The notes under the pieces: model-generated
The model's database searches: none
What the model saw: the letters and a program-made list of their open reading frames with translations, nothing else
Told to the model about the DNA's origin: nothing
Shown: in pieces, positions 43,701 through 58,300 of the stretch
Layout: each line of letters starts with the position of its first letter
How positions within the stretch are numbered: position 1 is the stretch's first letter
Position numbers and translations under genes: made by a program
NCBI RefSeq assembly: GCF_001625305.1
Contig: NW_017803379.1
Location: forward strand, 1,457,039-1,521,038
Origin: Branchiostoma belcheri
Lineage: Eukaryota; Chordata; Leptocardii; Amphioxiformes; Branchiostomatidae
Length of the DNA: 64,000 nt
Direction: 5' to 3'

Positions 43701-44786
43701 ATTTGCCATATCATCATCAGTACCATAAATGTGCCATACATGTACATAAATCTGAAACTCCCTTTGATCAGGGAGGTTAGATTGAATAGATTGCTTTATT
43801 ATTACAGGGAAGCCTGACCTCTATTATGGTGACTTCCAGACCAGCTAGATGAAGCAGAGGGACGGCATTTTTCTCAAACTTCTTACGTGCTTGTCTGCGG
43901 AAGAAGCAAAAATACAAATCAATACCAGAAAATTATTATCAATCGATGATGATGCCAACATCAATAGAATAATAATCATTTATCCCTTTTGACAAATATC
44001 TCATCAAAACATAGCAAGGAAAGAAAACAAAGCAATGCAGATATTTGTGAACCTCCTTATAAGTTTATAGCAGTAATCAAACAAGAAATGATGTTGATTC
44101 TTACCCTTTACAAGCAGCTGGGTTGAGGAAGACGACCACTTTCCTTGTCTGTCCCATACAGTGTAGCGGTTGTTTGCCATATTCCTGTAATTAAATGAAA
44201 TGGGACATTATAATCTCTAGGAGAGCACAGAAAGAGCATGTCTCGCAGACTAGGGAATATCTATTTTTTTTATTTTCTGTCATATTTATACAGAGTTCGG
44301 ATATCTAACAATGGATCGAAGTATGTGAACAATTAAGTATCCTTTCTTATCTCATCATGTAGGAAGTCAATGCTCACCTGTGCTCTGTCACAAAATTCTC
44401 TTCTTACAAGGTTTTCTCTGAAAAAAAGGAATTTCTTTTAAATGGCTGATACAATGTTAAGGTCTGATTTTACTGTACAAAATACTGACACTGGCTATAA
44501 TTATTTATTGTACAGTATACTAATAATAAATCAACAGTTTTATCCATCAATGATCAAAATCAAGAACTCATTTTTGCACATGGCATGATGACCACCCCCC
44601 TCCCCCATTCATTTCCAGGGCGGTATTTGACATAGAACACAGTGCTATGCTTTCATATCACACAGACATTTCACTGGTGGCTTACTGATATTGGTTGTTC
44701 AGATATCTCCCTAAAAACGCGACGGCAGCTCCTCCAAAAGTCAGTTTCTTCCAGTGATTTCTGTAAAACCTCCACACGGCTGCCAT
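40721..44786 (-). CDS. AGK: Acylglycerol kinase, mitochondrial (AGK), complete, 15 exons
   Basis: Exons in transcript order are 44686-44786, 44378-44417, 44105-44184, 43819-43894, 43306-43407, 43150-43182, 42931-43025, 42557-42635, 42314-42393, 42150-42207, 41829-41985, 41614-41711, 41423-41484, 41184-41286 and 40721-40852. They give 431 residues against 422 in human. AGK phosphorylates mono- and diacylglycerol in the mitochondrial intermembrane space and is also a subunit of the TIM22 import complex. The catalytic domain is clear: FLNPAACKG, TDYEGHAKAL, the nucleotide loop VVAGGDGTIMEVVTG, IPIGIIPLG and IRWGAFRDA. The C-terminal block WFSIDNEPYEVMPIKVKILP matches the family end. The N-terminus MAAVWRFYRNHWKKL with a hydrophobic stretch after it fits the membrane anchor. 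The Pro/Glu-rich 41829-41985 exon corresponds to the variable linker. Confidence 0.95.
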
Positions 44787-46368
44787 TATGACCTCTAGTG
44801 ACCCGGACGTGTCTGGACTAGACCACTAGTGTGGAACTGTTAGGGGGGAGAGAAAATATATCTCTCGTCATGTCTCGCCAAAAAAGTTTAAATAGAAGTA
44901 TACCTAAATAGGTAAAATACACTATCAAGCAGCTATTAAGGAAATATTTGAAAACTGTAAGAATTGAAAAGTTTTCATCTTTCATAATCGTTTTTAAAAA
45001 CGATCTCATTTAATCCCTCCTTTAAACATGTAACATTCCTCAGTGCAGAGGGATGCCGGGAACTTACGCTAACATGGCGGAATTTTGTAACATGAGACGC
45101 GGTCTTATCTAAACTTTTAAACATATTCTCGTCTTGTCGCGATTTCCTGCACCTTTACAGCTACAGGAGGTCGTCATCAAATCAAGGTAGCTAAAGGAAT
45201 AGCTCCGATGCTCAGGGAGGACCTGTGTTTTTAGAAATTCCCCTTGGAGTGAGTGCTATTTTTCAGGTGAGATTTGGACCCCCACTGCTTTGACTGTCCG
45301 GTAGCGTTGTTTTCTTGTGTTTACATTCTCCAAGTATATCTTTAAGTCTGTTTGACGAAGGTGTAACACGCTGGGAACCAATTAGTAAATTTGCAGGCGT
45401 CTTGGGTACATTCTAGTACATATAAGAGTAGTTTATAATGTTGCCAGTTCATGACTCTTTCCCTGGTGATCATCATCGTATCTAATCTTTCGTAGGCAAT
45501 TTTACTTCAACCATCCAAATTACTTTCGAAGGCTAATAGTAATGACGTTTGACATTTGCACGAAATTTCACTGCAAAAAAGTGTCATTGATCTATAAGTC
45601 CAAGTGCACTGAAACCGTGTTGTCATCACACCCCACAGTTGTATCCCTGCCCTTGGTGCTAGAAAGCCTTTTCTAATCCAAGATCATGGTGATGATTACA
45701 TGAGTTTGATTTAGATCCAAGGCGGCCTTTCACTTATTGCTTAATCACGTTTTATGGAGATGTATAACAAAGTTTATTTAGATTTGAATGATATAACTTA
45801 TATATTATAAGTGCCTCTAGGGTCCCGTGGGAAATGGGTGGAACAAAGTGCATGATACTGATGTGAGTCAAGGTCTGTCTGAATGTAGACATCCCTGGAG
45901 ACATGGTTCACTGCGACATTCAATTTCATCATTTATCATACATCAGGAACTGAGTACAGCTGTCAGCTGAGGAGACCTAATCAAGTACAAGTAGTACAAC
46001 TGTCACCATCTTTCTTATTTCGGTGACAATGATTTTTGTAGGGTCTGTATTTCCATTTCCAAAATTTTCAGGTTATGAGAGTTCCAATATCAATATTATT
46101 ATGGTACAATTTTCTTGATGAAAACTACAGTAAAACGTCAATTGTTATCAATACAGACATTACTGTGTCTATAGTCAGGACATGGATGTAAAAGAGGGAT
46201 GTGAAACATTGTGTACAGGCCACGAATAAACATTACTGAAATAGATAAAACTTTCATGACAAAACAAAGACAAACTCTACAGTGGCCACCAAGGTATATA
46301 TGTTTTTGAAATGTTTTTACAACAATATTTATTTATTTTTGCACTATTCCATCCCAGATTATGTCACC
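44787..46368. promoter_or_regulatory. Head-to-head promoter of AGK and STXBP4 with STXBP4 5'UTR
   Basis: The region contains AACATGGCGGA (YY1-like) near 45071 and a probable STXBP4 5'UTR exon ending at 45265 (TTTTCAG/GTGAGA) or near 45186. The rest to the acceptor at 46356-46357 is intron. The coding exon has an out-of-frame ATG at 46361, eight bases before the main ATG. Confidence 0.5.
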
Positions 46369-46393
46369 ATGGCAACGTCGACCATCACAATGA
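46361..46393 (+). other. Short uORF overlapping the STXBP4 start codon
   Basis: ATG at 46361 opens ten codons and stops at 46391-46393, overlapping the main ATG at 46369 in another frame. The main ATG has the stronger context (CACCATGG), so leaky scanning is expected. Confidence 0.5.
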
Positions 46394-49300
46394 CAGAGGA
46401 GACGACCGATGCCCTCACCAGTGGAGAAGGGTCGCTGCCTTTCTCAGGCAGCAGGAGTGACGACAGCTCACCCAGGAGGAACAGCTTCAAGGTCGCATTC
46501 AACAACTGTCACAATGGGCTAGGTAAGGACACAAGGTTTTCTCTAACCTTCTTCCTGGTTTACAACTTTCTGACTAATAGAAATTTGATGCCAAAATGCT
46601 GTCTTAGCCTAAAGACGCAGAAGGTAAATGATACCTGGTTGCCAGTAGTATAACCTCTATTAGCATGTATCCTAGGTATGCTAGATGGCACTGTAACGTT
46701 ACTAGGCAGCGTTGAACGGTTGCATTGGAGATCACCTTAGGCTTAGACACGTTTTTCATGGTCACAGATTTATGTGACCTGGCTGAATTATAGCACAATG
46801 TAAATGTTACAGTCATCTTTGTTTTATTGCTACTTACAAATAACATGTAGTAACAAGGTCTGAAGTTGTAAAATTGAGCTGTTTGTTGTTTGATCATTGT
46901 TCTAGGAATCAAGATTGCCGGGGGAAGAAGTGCAAGAACAGGAGAAGAACGTGGAGTTTTTGTGAAGAAGGTCTTACTGGGAGGACTGGCAGCTCAAGAA
47001 GGTAAACACAATGTTTTCTCAAAGACTTTTATTTACAACAACAATGGTCATGAACTTTGTGCCTGACTGAGTGTGGTTTCAAAGTCCTACGTTCCTCCTA
47101 ATTATTCATTATAATGCCATCACACTACACTGTTAGAGAGCTATGGAATGCAAAGTAGGGATTGCCCCAGCTCTGGATCTTTTTCATTGCAGTCCTCCCA
47201 GGGGTATTGTCTGTTACCAGATTAGGTGCAGATAAAGTGATGTTAAACAAGTCCTTAGCCCACTTTGATTCTCATGAAGCCTCTCTTCACACTGAATGTC
47301 AAGTGACTTGTAACCTGATCTGAAGGTATGACATTGAAGAGAAGTAAGCATGACGGCCCTTCACACTACATGGCTTTACAGATGGAATACCAGCTGCATA
47401 CCGTGCACTAAACCACTGTTGTTAATTGTCAGGTGCATCAATGGTAGAACTATGAATGTATTGTAAATGCATGGAGGGTGTTGTATGGAAAGTGAGCCTA
47501 AGGTCTTAAACCTACATACCAATACAGCTCTACACTTCAAGCTGAATGGCACAGAATTTTTCCTTTGAGAATGTATTTACAACTGAAACTGAAGTACATT
47601 ATGTATGAAAAAAATGATTATGGATATTGATTAATTATAGCTATCCATATGTAATCTCTTGTAACTGGTGCAGAGTAAGAAAACATTTGGGATTGTTTTT
47701 CCAGACATGATTTGTTTAGACTACGTAAAATTCTATTAAAAGGGAAATTGCCAGTGTAATTGTGTTTTGCACAGCTTGTTCTGTTCCATTATCCTCACCT
47801 ATAATGGCTATTGGCATTGTTCCAACAAAGGACACTTTGCATTATTAATGAGAAGAGAAAGGAGATAGATGGATCAGACCATGAAATGTCCAGCCTTTGC
47901 CTGGTGAGGAGACAAGCAAAATGTCACCATGGGCTTAGAGTAGATCATTAGTATAATTTTACAGTTACAGAGTACATGTATTATCTATGCCTTAGATTAA
48001 GTATGAATTACTACATGTTAGCAGTGAAAAAATAGATCTGTAGAAGGCAAATATGCTGTACATGTGTTGGAGTTTTTATATTGTTTTGGCCAGGACTGTA
48101 CTGTATACAGATTTTTGTCTTGTCTGTGATGTGAAAATTTAGTTAGGTCTGTTTTGTGTGTATATGTTCTTGGTTCTCAGAGTCAAGCCTTTTAATTGTC
48201 ATACTGTTGAACTGAGAATCTAATGATTAACGCTGGCAACCACATAAGAGTTAAGACTAACACTGTTATTGATAACAGTAGACAGTTGGAGGACGAATCT
48301 ATTGTTTAGGTCAGCTCCAGATGTAAAGGTATGCGTTGACAAGGTGGCGGCTTTTGAGGGCATGTTTTGTTACTGATCAGTAAAAAGAATAGCCTTAGGA
48401 ATGCTGTCAAATATTTAGTTAAGGTAACAAAAAATGACAAGTAGCAAAAGCTTACAAGGTGGTAAATGATTGATAGTAAAGGATGTTTTAAAATGTATGT
48501 TGCTTAGAAGATATATGACAATAATAGTGAGTTCTTTCGCCTAATGTTGACATATTACTGATCAAAGTATACAATATACCTCCTACATGTTACATTACAG
48601 GTGTGCTTGGACCATATTATTAATTCAATTCTGCTTGGATACTTCCAATTCATAACACAATCACAAGACATAGCAGGTTTAAGTAAGCAGCATATTCAGT
48701 GTCCATTTAAACCCCCAGAAACTTTTGGTGTGTTTTCTCACCACCTCCCTCTACAAACAGTGGAGTTGTGTATTTGCCATGACTGTCAATAGTGTTATTT
48801 TGCCACCTGTATGTAGAATGTAGGTAGTGTATTGGGAGAAAACATTAGGTAGACAAGGGTCAAGGATCTTTCCATGTGGAAGTGAATTGCTAGTAAAATA
48901 CATGTATTAGTCTATTTGTCCCAGAATATCTGATATTATAAAGATTTCATGCAGACTAAATCACATGTACCACTAATGCTACATTGTTTGCAGCAGATTT
49001 AGATACTAGTACTTGACAGTAGTAATTGAGTCTTTTAGTTATACAAAATGTAACACCTAAACTCTTAGCACCATACATAAATGATACATACATTAATACG
49101 TTACACCAAAGCAAAAAAAATCTTTTTTTTTTCTTTCAGTATCTCTGGTCAGTCTCAGACAGGCATTTTTCAAGTTTTACAAACTGTTTCCAGTCTTGAG
49201 TTAATTTCTGCGTGTACAATGATACCCATCGACATATTTCCCTTTGTTGGATACAAGTTGCCTGACAAAAGAGCTTTTGTAACCGACACCGCCTGTGTTG

Positions 49301-52300
49301 ATTTCACGTTGTTGTTGTTTACCCCCAGGTCAGCTGCAGGAGGGAGACCAGATCTTAGAAGTGAACGGCCAGACCTTACAAGGGGCCACCAACGAAAGGT
49401 AAGAGGCACTGATATAGCGTTACACAAGTACAATACTTAGCGGTTAAAGAAACAAACCTTTGTAGATCAGAGTAACATTTTGAGTGTTAGATGTCCAGCT
49501 TGTAGTAAATGCTGCCAGGTTATGCACAAGTGCAATCATTGCCCATTAGTAATTATTGACTAATTTATAGAAAAGCTGGATAGTTTTTAGAACTAGTTGG
49601 TACATGTATGAGTAAAGATTATCGCTAGCAGTATTATATATTACTGGAGACCCAATTTTAAAGGACTAGGTACACAGAGTACAGTGTGAAGTGGGTCGTC
49701 TTTGTGTTGTTTCCAAACATGAAGCTGAAGTCTTTTATTGCCTTTACAATAAGTAATCATTAACTAGTGTCAAGATTAAACTCCGATAACCTTTGACTCA
49801 CTGTATTGTGTAAAGGCTAGCTAAAAGAACATTTTCCTTGGGTTCTAAGCCTTTCCTTAGTAACATGGACTAATGGTGTAGCTTGGTGTGTTATGTCAAT
49901 AGTGCGGCACTGTGTTAAGGGTATGGTGTTTACATAATGCTATAAACATTTGTAAGCACCTACGCTCGAATATTTGGACAGTCTAAAAGAATGTTTTTGA
50001 AACCTTTGATCATGCTGTCAGATGCAACTTTCATATAGTTAAGGCAATATACAGCATGTTTAGGTAACTTTATGGACATTTTCTGGTTGTATGTATTACT
50101 ATTAGAAATTGACAATATAATACTACTGGTACTGCTATAACAGGTTGTATCAGAAAAGTGTTAGACAGAACATACATTTTGTAGTATATGAATATGATAT
50201 ATGAATAGCATGCAATTTACACTGAAGCCAGTTGTGTATAATATCTTTTAACTTGAATTCCTCATTTTACAGAACACTTTACAGTATATATAACAATCAA
50301 ACAAAGGAAGTGTAACAGCTTGTACATACATGTTTTTTCAAATGCGCATATTGATTAGGAAGAGTTGACCAGTTTCAACGCGTTGCAAGGACACAGGCCA
50401 ATCGATCATGTCAACAGTCTCATAACCTTTTACCACAGAGTGTTTAATCTTCTGGGCCATTTTGCTTGTAAAATTTATTTGTTTATAACCTTTGCTAGTA
50501 CTACTAGTAGTAGTAGCATGTAATTTGCAACAGCTGTCTAAACTGACTGCTATTACCCAAGTAGGGATACTTAGAGTGTGCTATAGCTCTTCAATTTTGG
50601 TGTGGTTAATACATGCTGTCACCAAATGTGCAATTTATGTTGTAGTTAGGAAACTAAATGTTGTATGATTGTGGCCATTTTATTACAGAATGAGGAGCAT
50701 TATTAGATCTGGTGACAGAAATTAATGTAGTACTATCTAGTAGCATATTTTATTGTTGCCAACTCCTATTTTTTACCAATACAGAAATCATTGTTAGTGA
50801 TTGTAAAGTGATCAATACAACTTAAAATCCAATGTTTTGTTTTCAGGGCTGTGTCTATCCTGAGAAATGCTTCAGCCACTGACAGTGTGGAGCTGACTGT
50901 AGCAAGGGACGATGTTGCCAGGTAACACAGTCATCTTAAAAACATCTGACTCTTGCAATTTCATGTTGACTTATACAGTACTATAGAAGTATACAGTACT
51001 ACTAGTACTTGTAATATTCATGAATCACAAGTCTGAATGCAAGGCAGGTTGAAATTATGTATGTAGAGGTTTAAAGATTTTTAACATTGCTAATATTTTT
51101 TTTGATAGGAGAAAATTTTGGAGTCTGACTTCATTGAGAGATGCCATGGCTCCTTGGCAGGACTTGAAATTCATTTTTTTTGTACATGTATATTATTTGC
51201 CTTCAAATTTAGAGGCACAGAACAAAATGTTAGTGCACAAAATATAGTAAAATGTCAACAAATCCTATTACTACGTCAAAAAATATGCTGTATAGTAGTA
51301 TACATGTGCTATATGTATACTAGCATACATGTACACAAATATTTAGGTGCACCGGTGCGCTCGGTGTAGTGTTAGGTGTACGTACGGCTCCAGTTCTGTG
51401 TATACAAAAGTGCACTCCGAAACATTTGAGCCCTGTAGGATACATGCAAAGGTTCTAACATGTGAACATTTGACATTTGCTGTTTGTAGGGAGGAGTTTC
51501 TTGCGGTGTGTGAAAGTCAGAGCAACTATAGTTACTCCAGTGGGAGCTCGGGAGACCGACCCAGTACTGTGTCCAACAGTAGTATGTACTCCACAGGTAA
51601 GGGCTCAACTGGCAATTACAGTGTCACCATACATGCACTACTCAGTCTCAAGTCTCGTGTGTTAATAGTATAGCCTATAGGTGCATGTGTCAGATATGAC
51701 ATTTGAAGTCAATGCTAATAGTTCAAATTTTATAGTCACATGATATCTTGACACTACCCTGAACTGCTGCAGTTAGACATGTCATTATACAGTGTCCATT
51801 CAGTCTGAGATCGAATGCTACTAATCTTTCAAACTGTATCTACCAGTATACAATGTAGGTACATGTACATGTAAAGAGACAGTACAGATTTTGTATAGTA
51901 CAAATATGTAAAGATACAGTACAAATCTTATACAGTGTGATCATGATTACACTTGAATGTTGATGCACAGAGGAAGGAAAGAGCCAATCTCAGTAGGCAT
52001 TTGAAAACATGTCAGTCTTGTTATAAAAGTTATTGCAGTAGGCATGCTGTTGTTGGTATATTATGCGCTGCATTCCTCGGCTTCTCATATACAGTAGCAA
52101 AAGGGTCAAAGTCTGATACTAGTACTGAAAATGGTCAACAAAGTTTAAGGCAGAAGAGCTATACCAGTTTTTAAGTTGCCAGGGACTGTTGATTGAAAAA
52201 AAGATGGAAATGAAATTAGGTATTGGGCCTTGATTCTAGCTATATGTTTACATGTATATGAATGAAAGTTAAAGAATGGGGATAGGATGAAAATTATATG

Positions 52301-55300
52301 GTAAAAGAATGTATCATTTTCTCTAAAGTAGGTTGATTTTTAAACTTGTCAAGTAGAAAATAGCGCATCTAATTTCCTTGTATTTATGTCATCTAATTAG
52401 AATGAATGTATTGGTGACAAATTTGAGTATGCATTGGACTTTGAACTACTATGCCCACTTTGTGTAGTTCCAAGGTTAAACTTTCCATAACCAACAATAA
52501 CCAACCTGTTCCTACCATCTGTTACATACATTAATCAGCTCCTATTGTGTGTAAACTCAGTCAGGCTTTTACTTTATTTAGAAAAGAAAATGTTAAAGAT
52601 ATGGAAGGCTGAAGGTATTGGCTTCTTGTTATCAGGCCAAAGGCCCATGTCTCCCATGTCATCTGGATCCTCGGTACAACCTTCTCCTCCCTTCATGAAG
52701 AACATTGGGAAGTCCCACAGGCCAAGAGTGCAGAACAACAGGCACAGCCCATTGCAAAATGGGGGTGCCCAGGGCCCTCCAAACAGGTAAACTTACTCAA
52801 ACTTTCTTTTTACTTGTGTATATGATTTTTATGTAGTTTTGTATGACTTGTTACAAGTCGATTATCTCAAGTCTTAGAAGTTATGTGTAAGACTTGAAAG
52901 TCATCAGTATCTCAAATAGGTACAACCTTAAACCTTCAAGTCTAAGGTAAAGAAGCATCTGTCCTCACAGTCCATGTAACAGTAACCAAAAATATGAGAG
53001 AGGTTCTCATGAGCCTTGTTTTGTGGTGAAAATTGAAATAAATAAAAAAAAATAGAGAAAAAGACAGCTAAGATGCTTTCAACATTATGTGTTTTCATGC
53101 AATCTTGAATGTTGCCCACAGTTCGGATGTTCAGGTGATCACCATAGCCAAGTCCTCAGGACTGGGCATCAGTGTGGAGGGTGGCACTAACCGTCCTGAA
53201 GGACCACTGGTGTATGTGACAGAAATTCTGCAAGGAGGGGACTGCTATAGAGTAAGTACTGTCATCTCTGTATTCTCTTGTGTGCTCTGGTATGTTCAAC
53301 ATGTAGTTGTGCTGAATTTTACTCACAGTTGCTGCATAATACAAGCTGCTGTTATTTTTGTTTACACCATATACTAGTACATGGAAATTTTTTGAAGACA
53401 TATGTAAATTATTTGTAGGCAAATCAACCAACCGTCACCCATTTTATGCCTACCACTCGCTGGCAGTGACGTCATGGTTATCGCTCATATTATGTTTAGG
53501 ACTAAAGTATAAGACAATAGGTTCACAGACTTCTGTGACAACAGTTTCAGGTCTCTGCTACACAGCCATGTGACCTTTTTTGAAGGACTTACGCACGAAA
53601 GAAGAGTGTCAAGCTTACATTGGTGTAAATATTTGATCAGTGCCGCAGAGTAATGATCATTTCATGTTTGAATGTCTCATGGGATGCTGAGAGGTCAAAA
53701 CCATCATGACTAGTCATGACATTAGTTCAACAGCTCATGCTAAAACTTACAGTCATTGCTGGCTAAAGCAAGAAATGCAGTATTGTACTTCCTGTTAGGA
53801 AAATAAGGACGCTAGTGAAGAAGATGGAAAACATTGGCTTTAGACATAAAATCTGTCAAAACGTACATATATGCATAGTAGAAGTTTAACAGCACATGGA
53901 ATCACACATCTCAATCTGATCTGTTCAAAGCTTTTGCACACACTGTTTTGTAATTTTATCTGCTGTGTTTTTCTGCTATGTAGGATGGACAGTTGCAACC
54001 AGGAGACCAGTTAGTAGCTATTAATGGAGAGTCCCTGGTGGGGATAACTCACGAGGAGGCTAGGAGTATCATCACTAGAGTCAAACTCAGGTTGGTGACT
54101 ACTAGTTATACTGTGTTCTTGTTTGAGGGCCAAAATATTTTGTACCGCATACCTACAGGGTTCTGTATCTGTTTGGCCAGTATAACTGCCCTTCAGCGTA
54201 ACATACCAGCTTTGCAGGTGGCGCTGCGGCAGCTGGCTATATTACACTTGTTACACCTACTCTTTGAACATGTAAAGCTATCTAGTGATGGTGCCCCTAC
54301 TGCATTTAGTGGCAGTGAGTTCCAGTCTACGTCAATTCTAGGAAAAAATCAAGTTTTCTAATACCTCAATCCTTGGCTGATACACGTATGTCTGTTACAT
54401 GAAGGCATGGCTATTTCTTGTTCAGTTTCAGGTAACATATAAGATATTGCCTACTGCTTACAAACCACTCCTGCACTGCTTTGCCAGCATAAGAGGTAAC
54501 GGTACATGAGGTACTGTACTGTATGGAATCTTGAAAGATTCTTTTACCTTGCAGACCATCTAAGACAGTGGAGCTAGCGTTCAGCCGAGGTGGGCAGTCC
54601 CCGCCCCACTCTGCCTACATGGACAGCCTGCCGGGAAGTGCAGACACCACTCCTCCCAAGTCTTCTCATGATTCAACAGGATCTTATATCACACCTCCAC
54701 AAGGTGTGTTGCATTTTTCCTAAAACTATAATATATCTGTTAAACTCTAATGTTTTAATACGACAAAATGTGTGTGACGTCTTGAATGCCTTCATGCATG
54801 TACATATATGCTTACTTTCAGATATCCAAAGATCTGGAGGCTTGACATATCCTCACCTTCAACCAAACGCCTTCTCAACTCCACAAGCAGCTAACCATAG
54901 ACACAATGGTAAGTACAACAGTGTAAAATGTAAAATACATGACATGCAAAGTTACATTGTGATTCAAATTAATTTCAAGTTCACTGGGACTTACGTGTTT
55001 GTGATTGAAACAACAACATTTTGCAGTGCAATGATGAACATAAAACCTCTGCCACATGTTATGGTATGTAAAAGTGATGGTGCTTTGACAGTTGATGCTT
55101 CAAAGAAACTTCAAAACTTTTCATTGTTTTGACTGCAGGGCACAGTAGCAGGCACTACTCAGGCTCACCTCATACTGAGATATCCCCAGTCCTTCCAACT
55201 CCCAACAGCACCTCACCACAGTCAGCAGGGTCCAGGGTGAACAGGACAGGAGGACCAATCAGAGATCCCAGAAGACTCTCGCTGGATCCACACACAAGAT

Positions 55301-58300
55301 TGAAAGTTGACAAACTAGAAACAGTAAGTAGTTTGTAAATATGATTTCCCATCTTGTATCTGTATAGCTGATATAACCACCCTTTGGCATAACACACCAG
55401 CTTTCTGGATTTTTGTTGTTATTAAACTGCATGAACCATTTGCCTTGCCATTCCTCAAGCAGAGTCAAGGGCATTTAGGTCTTCTTGCTTCTGCAGTTCT
55501 TTGATAAACACATAGGGGTCTCTTTTCTCTCAGAAACCAGTGTTATTGGACAAGCATGATGAATAAATCTTTGAAGAATTGATTTTCCATCACCGGCATC
55601 AACAAAACCTTTTTCATTGAAGAATGTGTGGTTTGTAGCACTGTTGTTTTGGCCAACATGTGATAGTAGGAATAAGATTTACCTGCTGAATTTACCACCT
55701 GATTTTCTCGATTTGACCACCTGAAGAATCCAGGTGTGTCCATTGTAAAGCTGGAGAACTCGAGATGTATTTTAATTTTGAGCAAGGATATTTTATGGTT
55801 CACATGTATCTCTTTGCAATATTCCTCACTTTCCCTATGGATTTAGTAGGTTCATCTGGTTGACGTCAGGCAAATTTCTGCCTGACGTGTTTGTGTGAGA
55901 GGTGCTGTTATATGACAGGAAATTCAGGACTGTTCTGTAGGCTGATGACGTTTATTCTTCTCAGCGACATCCTGTTCCCACGACTGCACATATAAATAGG
56001 CTTTTATCCCTGTTCACATGATTGCAACACCAATTTTCCCTCTGTCAGTGAGAAAGAGATAATTTCACATGAAGACAAAATTACAAAAAAAAAGCATGAC
56101 ATAGGGTCATGTATATTTTACATTGACGTCCAAGCATCCAAATATGGAATTTAAAACATTTTTAGTCTTCCTGTTCCAATACATGTGAGAGGAGATGAAA
56201 TTTCCTTGAATGCCATTTGCCATTCTTATATTATTTTGTCAGCAAAATTGCTGTTTTTAGTTTGTCTCTTGCAGTATTAAATAGTCAGTAATGTCCATCA
56301 TTTTTCTGGACATGCAATAGACTGTAATTCCATGTCTGACTGGTGACCAAGAAATCAGTTACCCATAAATTACTAGCATACACATGTACCTTAAAAAATA
56401 GTATATACAAAGTATAGATAATGATAATAAGTAACATTAAAGTTGATTACTTTTTCTCATGTTTTAGGCCCTGAAGTACCTAGGATTAAAAACAACTGAG
56501 GGGCAGCAAAGATTACTGAGAAGCAGGCTGAGACCAGACAACACAGGGAGTGTTTCTTATGGAGGTGGGTTTACTGTGATGGTCATAGTTTTAGATGTAA
56601 CTACAGAAATCCTAGCTAGCTCCACCAGTAGTACACTGAGTTGTATTGCCACTTATGTGTTTGAAATATAATCTTAAGCTAAAGTTGCACATTATATTGC
56701 ATGCAACTTCAGTAAAGTAACTTTCAGCAGTTGAGGATGACAAAACAAGAAGAAGGGAACATTGTCACTAAAAATGTTGTTGTTACATTACGCTTGCAGG
56801 GATCTAGACTGCGGCTGCAAAAACTTGTGTGACTTGATTTAAAATCACAGTACCGCAGGGGTGCCTAGCAAATATCAAAGCCTGCACCATTAGATACTGT
56901 AAGTCTCTTTAGATTCGCGGGGCCTAAAGTTCGCGGTTTCGGGAAAATGGACAATCCGCGGTATTTTCAGATTCGCGATTTCTCCTTGGCCATTCCAAGA
57001 AGAACTTGTAAAGTGAATGTTTAAAACAATAACAGTTCGTGTCCCGGCATTTATCTCCTAAAATGCGGCGCAAAAATTTGTTTCGTGCACCGCGCGAGAC
57101 TGCCGGCGGTAAAGCTGCTCTATCAATCTGACGCGCGTATAAACAATTTTCTTTGTTCGGAAATAAGCGCTAAAACGCTATTTTCCACGACTACACATCG
57201 ATAATCTAGTGAAGAAATGCATAATCGTAAGAATCTTTCGAGAAAATATATATTCCTAAGCAAATTTATGCCGTTTTCGGCGAGATTTTGAACCCGGAAG
57301 TATGCAAAGGTCGCATTCGGTTTTGTAGGCCCACGGTAGCGTTTCTATCCAGCAAAACAAGAAGAAAAAAAAAAAACGCCCGCATAGCAGGGCGCAAAAG
57401 AGAATCAACTAACATTTCCCAGATACCAGTAGTTCTATTTTTCATCAAAATATTTGCAGATTTGCCCGATGTGCCCGCAATTTTCAAGTGCCCGTGCGCG
57501 CATGGCCCGGCGCTCTACACGCAAAGATTTTTGTCGGGCGGTGCACGTTTGACACGGCCAGTGCCGCAGTATCGTGATTCGGTGTCTCATAATATTATTT
57601 TTGATATCAGTATAACTTGAAAATTTTTAGTACTCAACAAACGTACATTTGCTGAGAATAAAGTTGATTTGCAGTGATTTGTGGATCGCATGTGTTGTTT
57701 CAGTGTTTCGCTTGCCGTCGTGAATCGGCCCTCGTGAATGCATGTGGGGAGGGGGGCACACTTACGCAAAACATATTCGCGGGGAAATAGATTCGCGGTA
57801 CAAAGGTCCCCGCGAATTCCGCGAATCTAAATATACCGCGGAAATTTGTAGACTTACAGTAGTGGGCGGCAGAACAAAGCCATAGGCTGACATGAGTGGT
57901 GGAGAAACGAGCTCCAAACACTGCCGGCAGAAACAAGTGATCAAATTTGAAATAATCTCCCTGCTAGCTGACACAAGCACACTACTGCTCCAAACTTTTT
58001 ATAGTGGTAAACCTACATGCAGAGGTTTGCTGGGGGGATGGGAGCACCAGCCAAAAACTTAGTCTGGAGCCTTTCCCTTCTTCCTGTCCCAAAAAGATGA
58101 AAGGGTTAGTCTGTGTTATTGTGCTGTTGTATCTCTGTTCATGCTAAACCTTCATGGTCTAATCTTAGAGCCAATGTCCAATTAGTTTTCTATGGCCATC
58201 CTCTGCACCAGTCTGATAATTGGCCTACGTGTTAGAGACCTTCCATTAGTCTTACGTTGTATAGAATACTGCAGTGCTCCAAACTGTTACCTATTGTCGA

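Noticed and set aside
57288..57620. 110-codon frame inside the 963-bp element as a gene
   Set aside because: Low-complexity Lys/Arg composition and no Tc1/mariner DD-E/D motif; considered chance.
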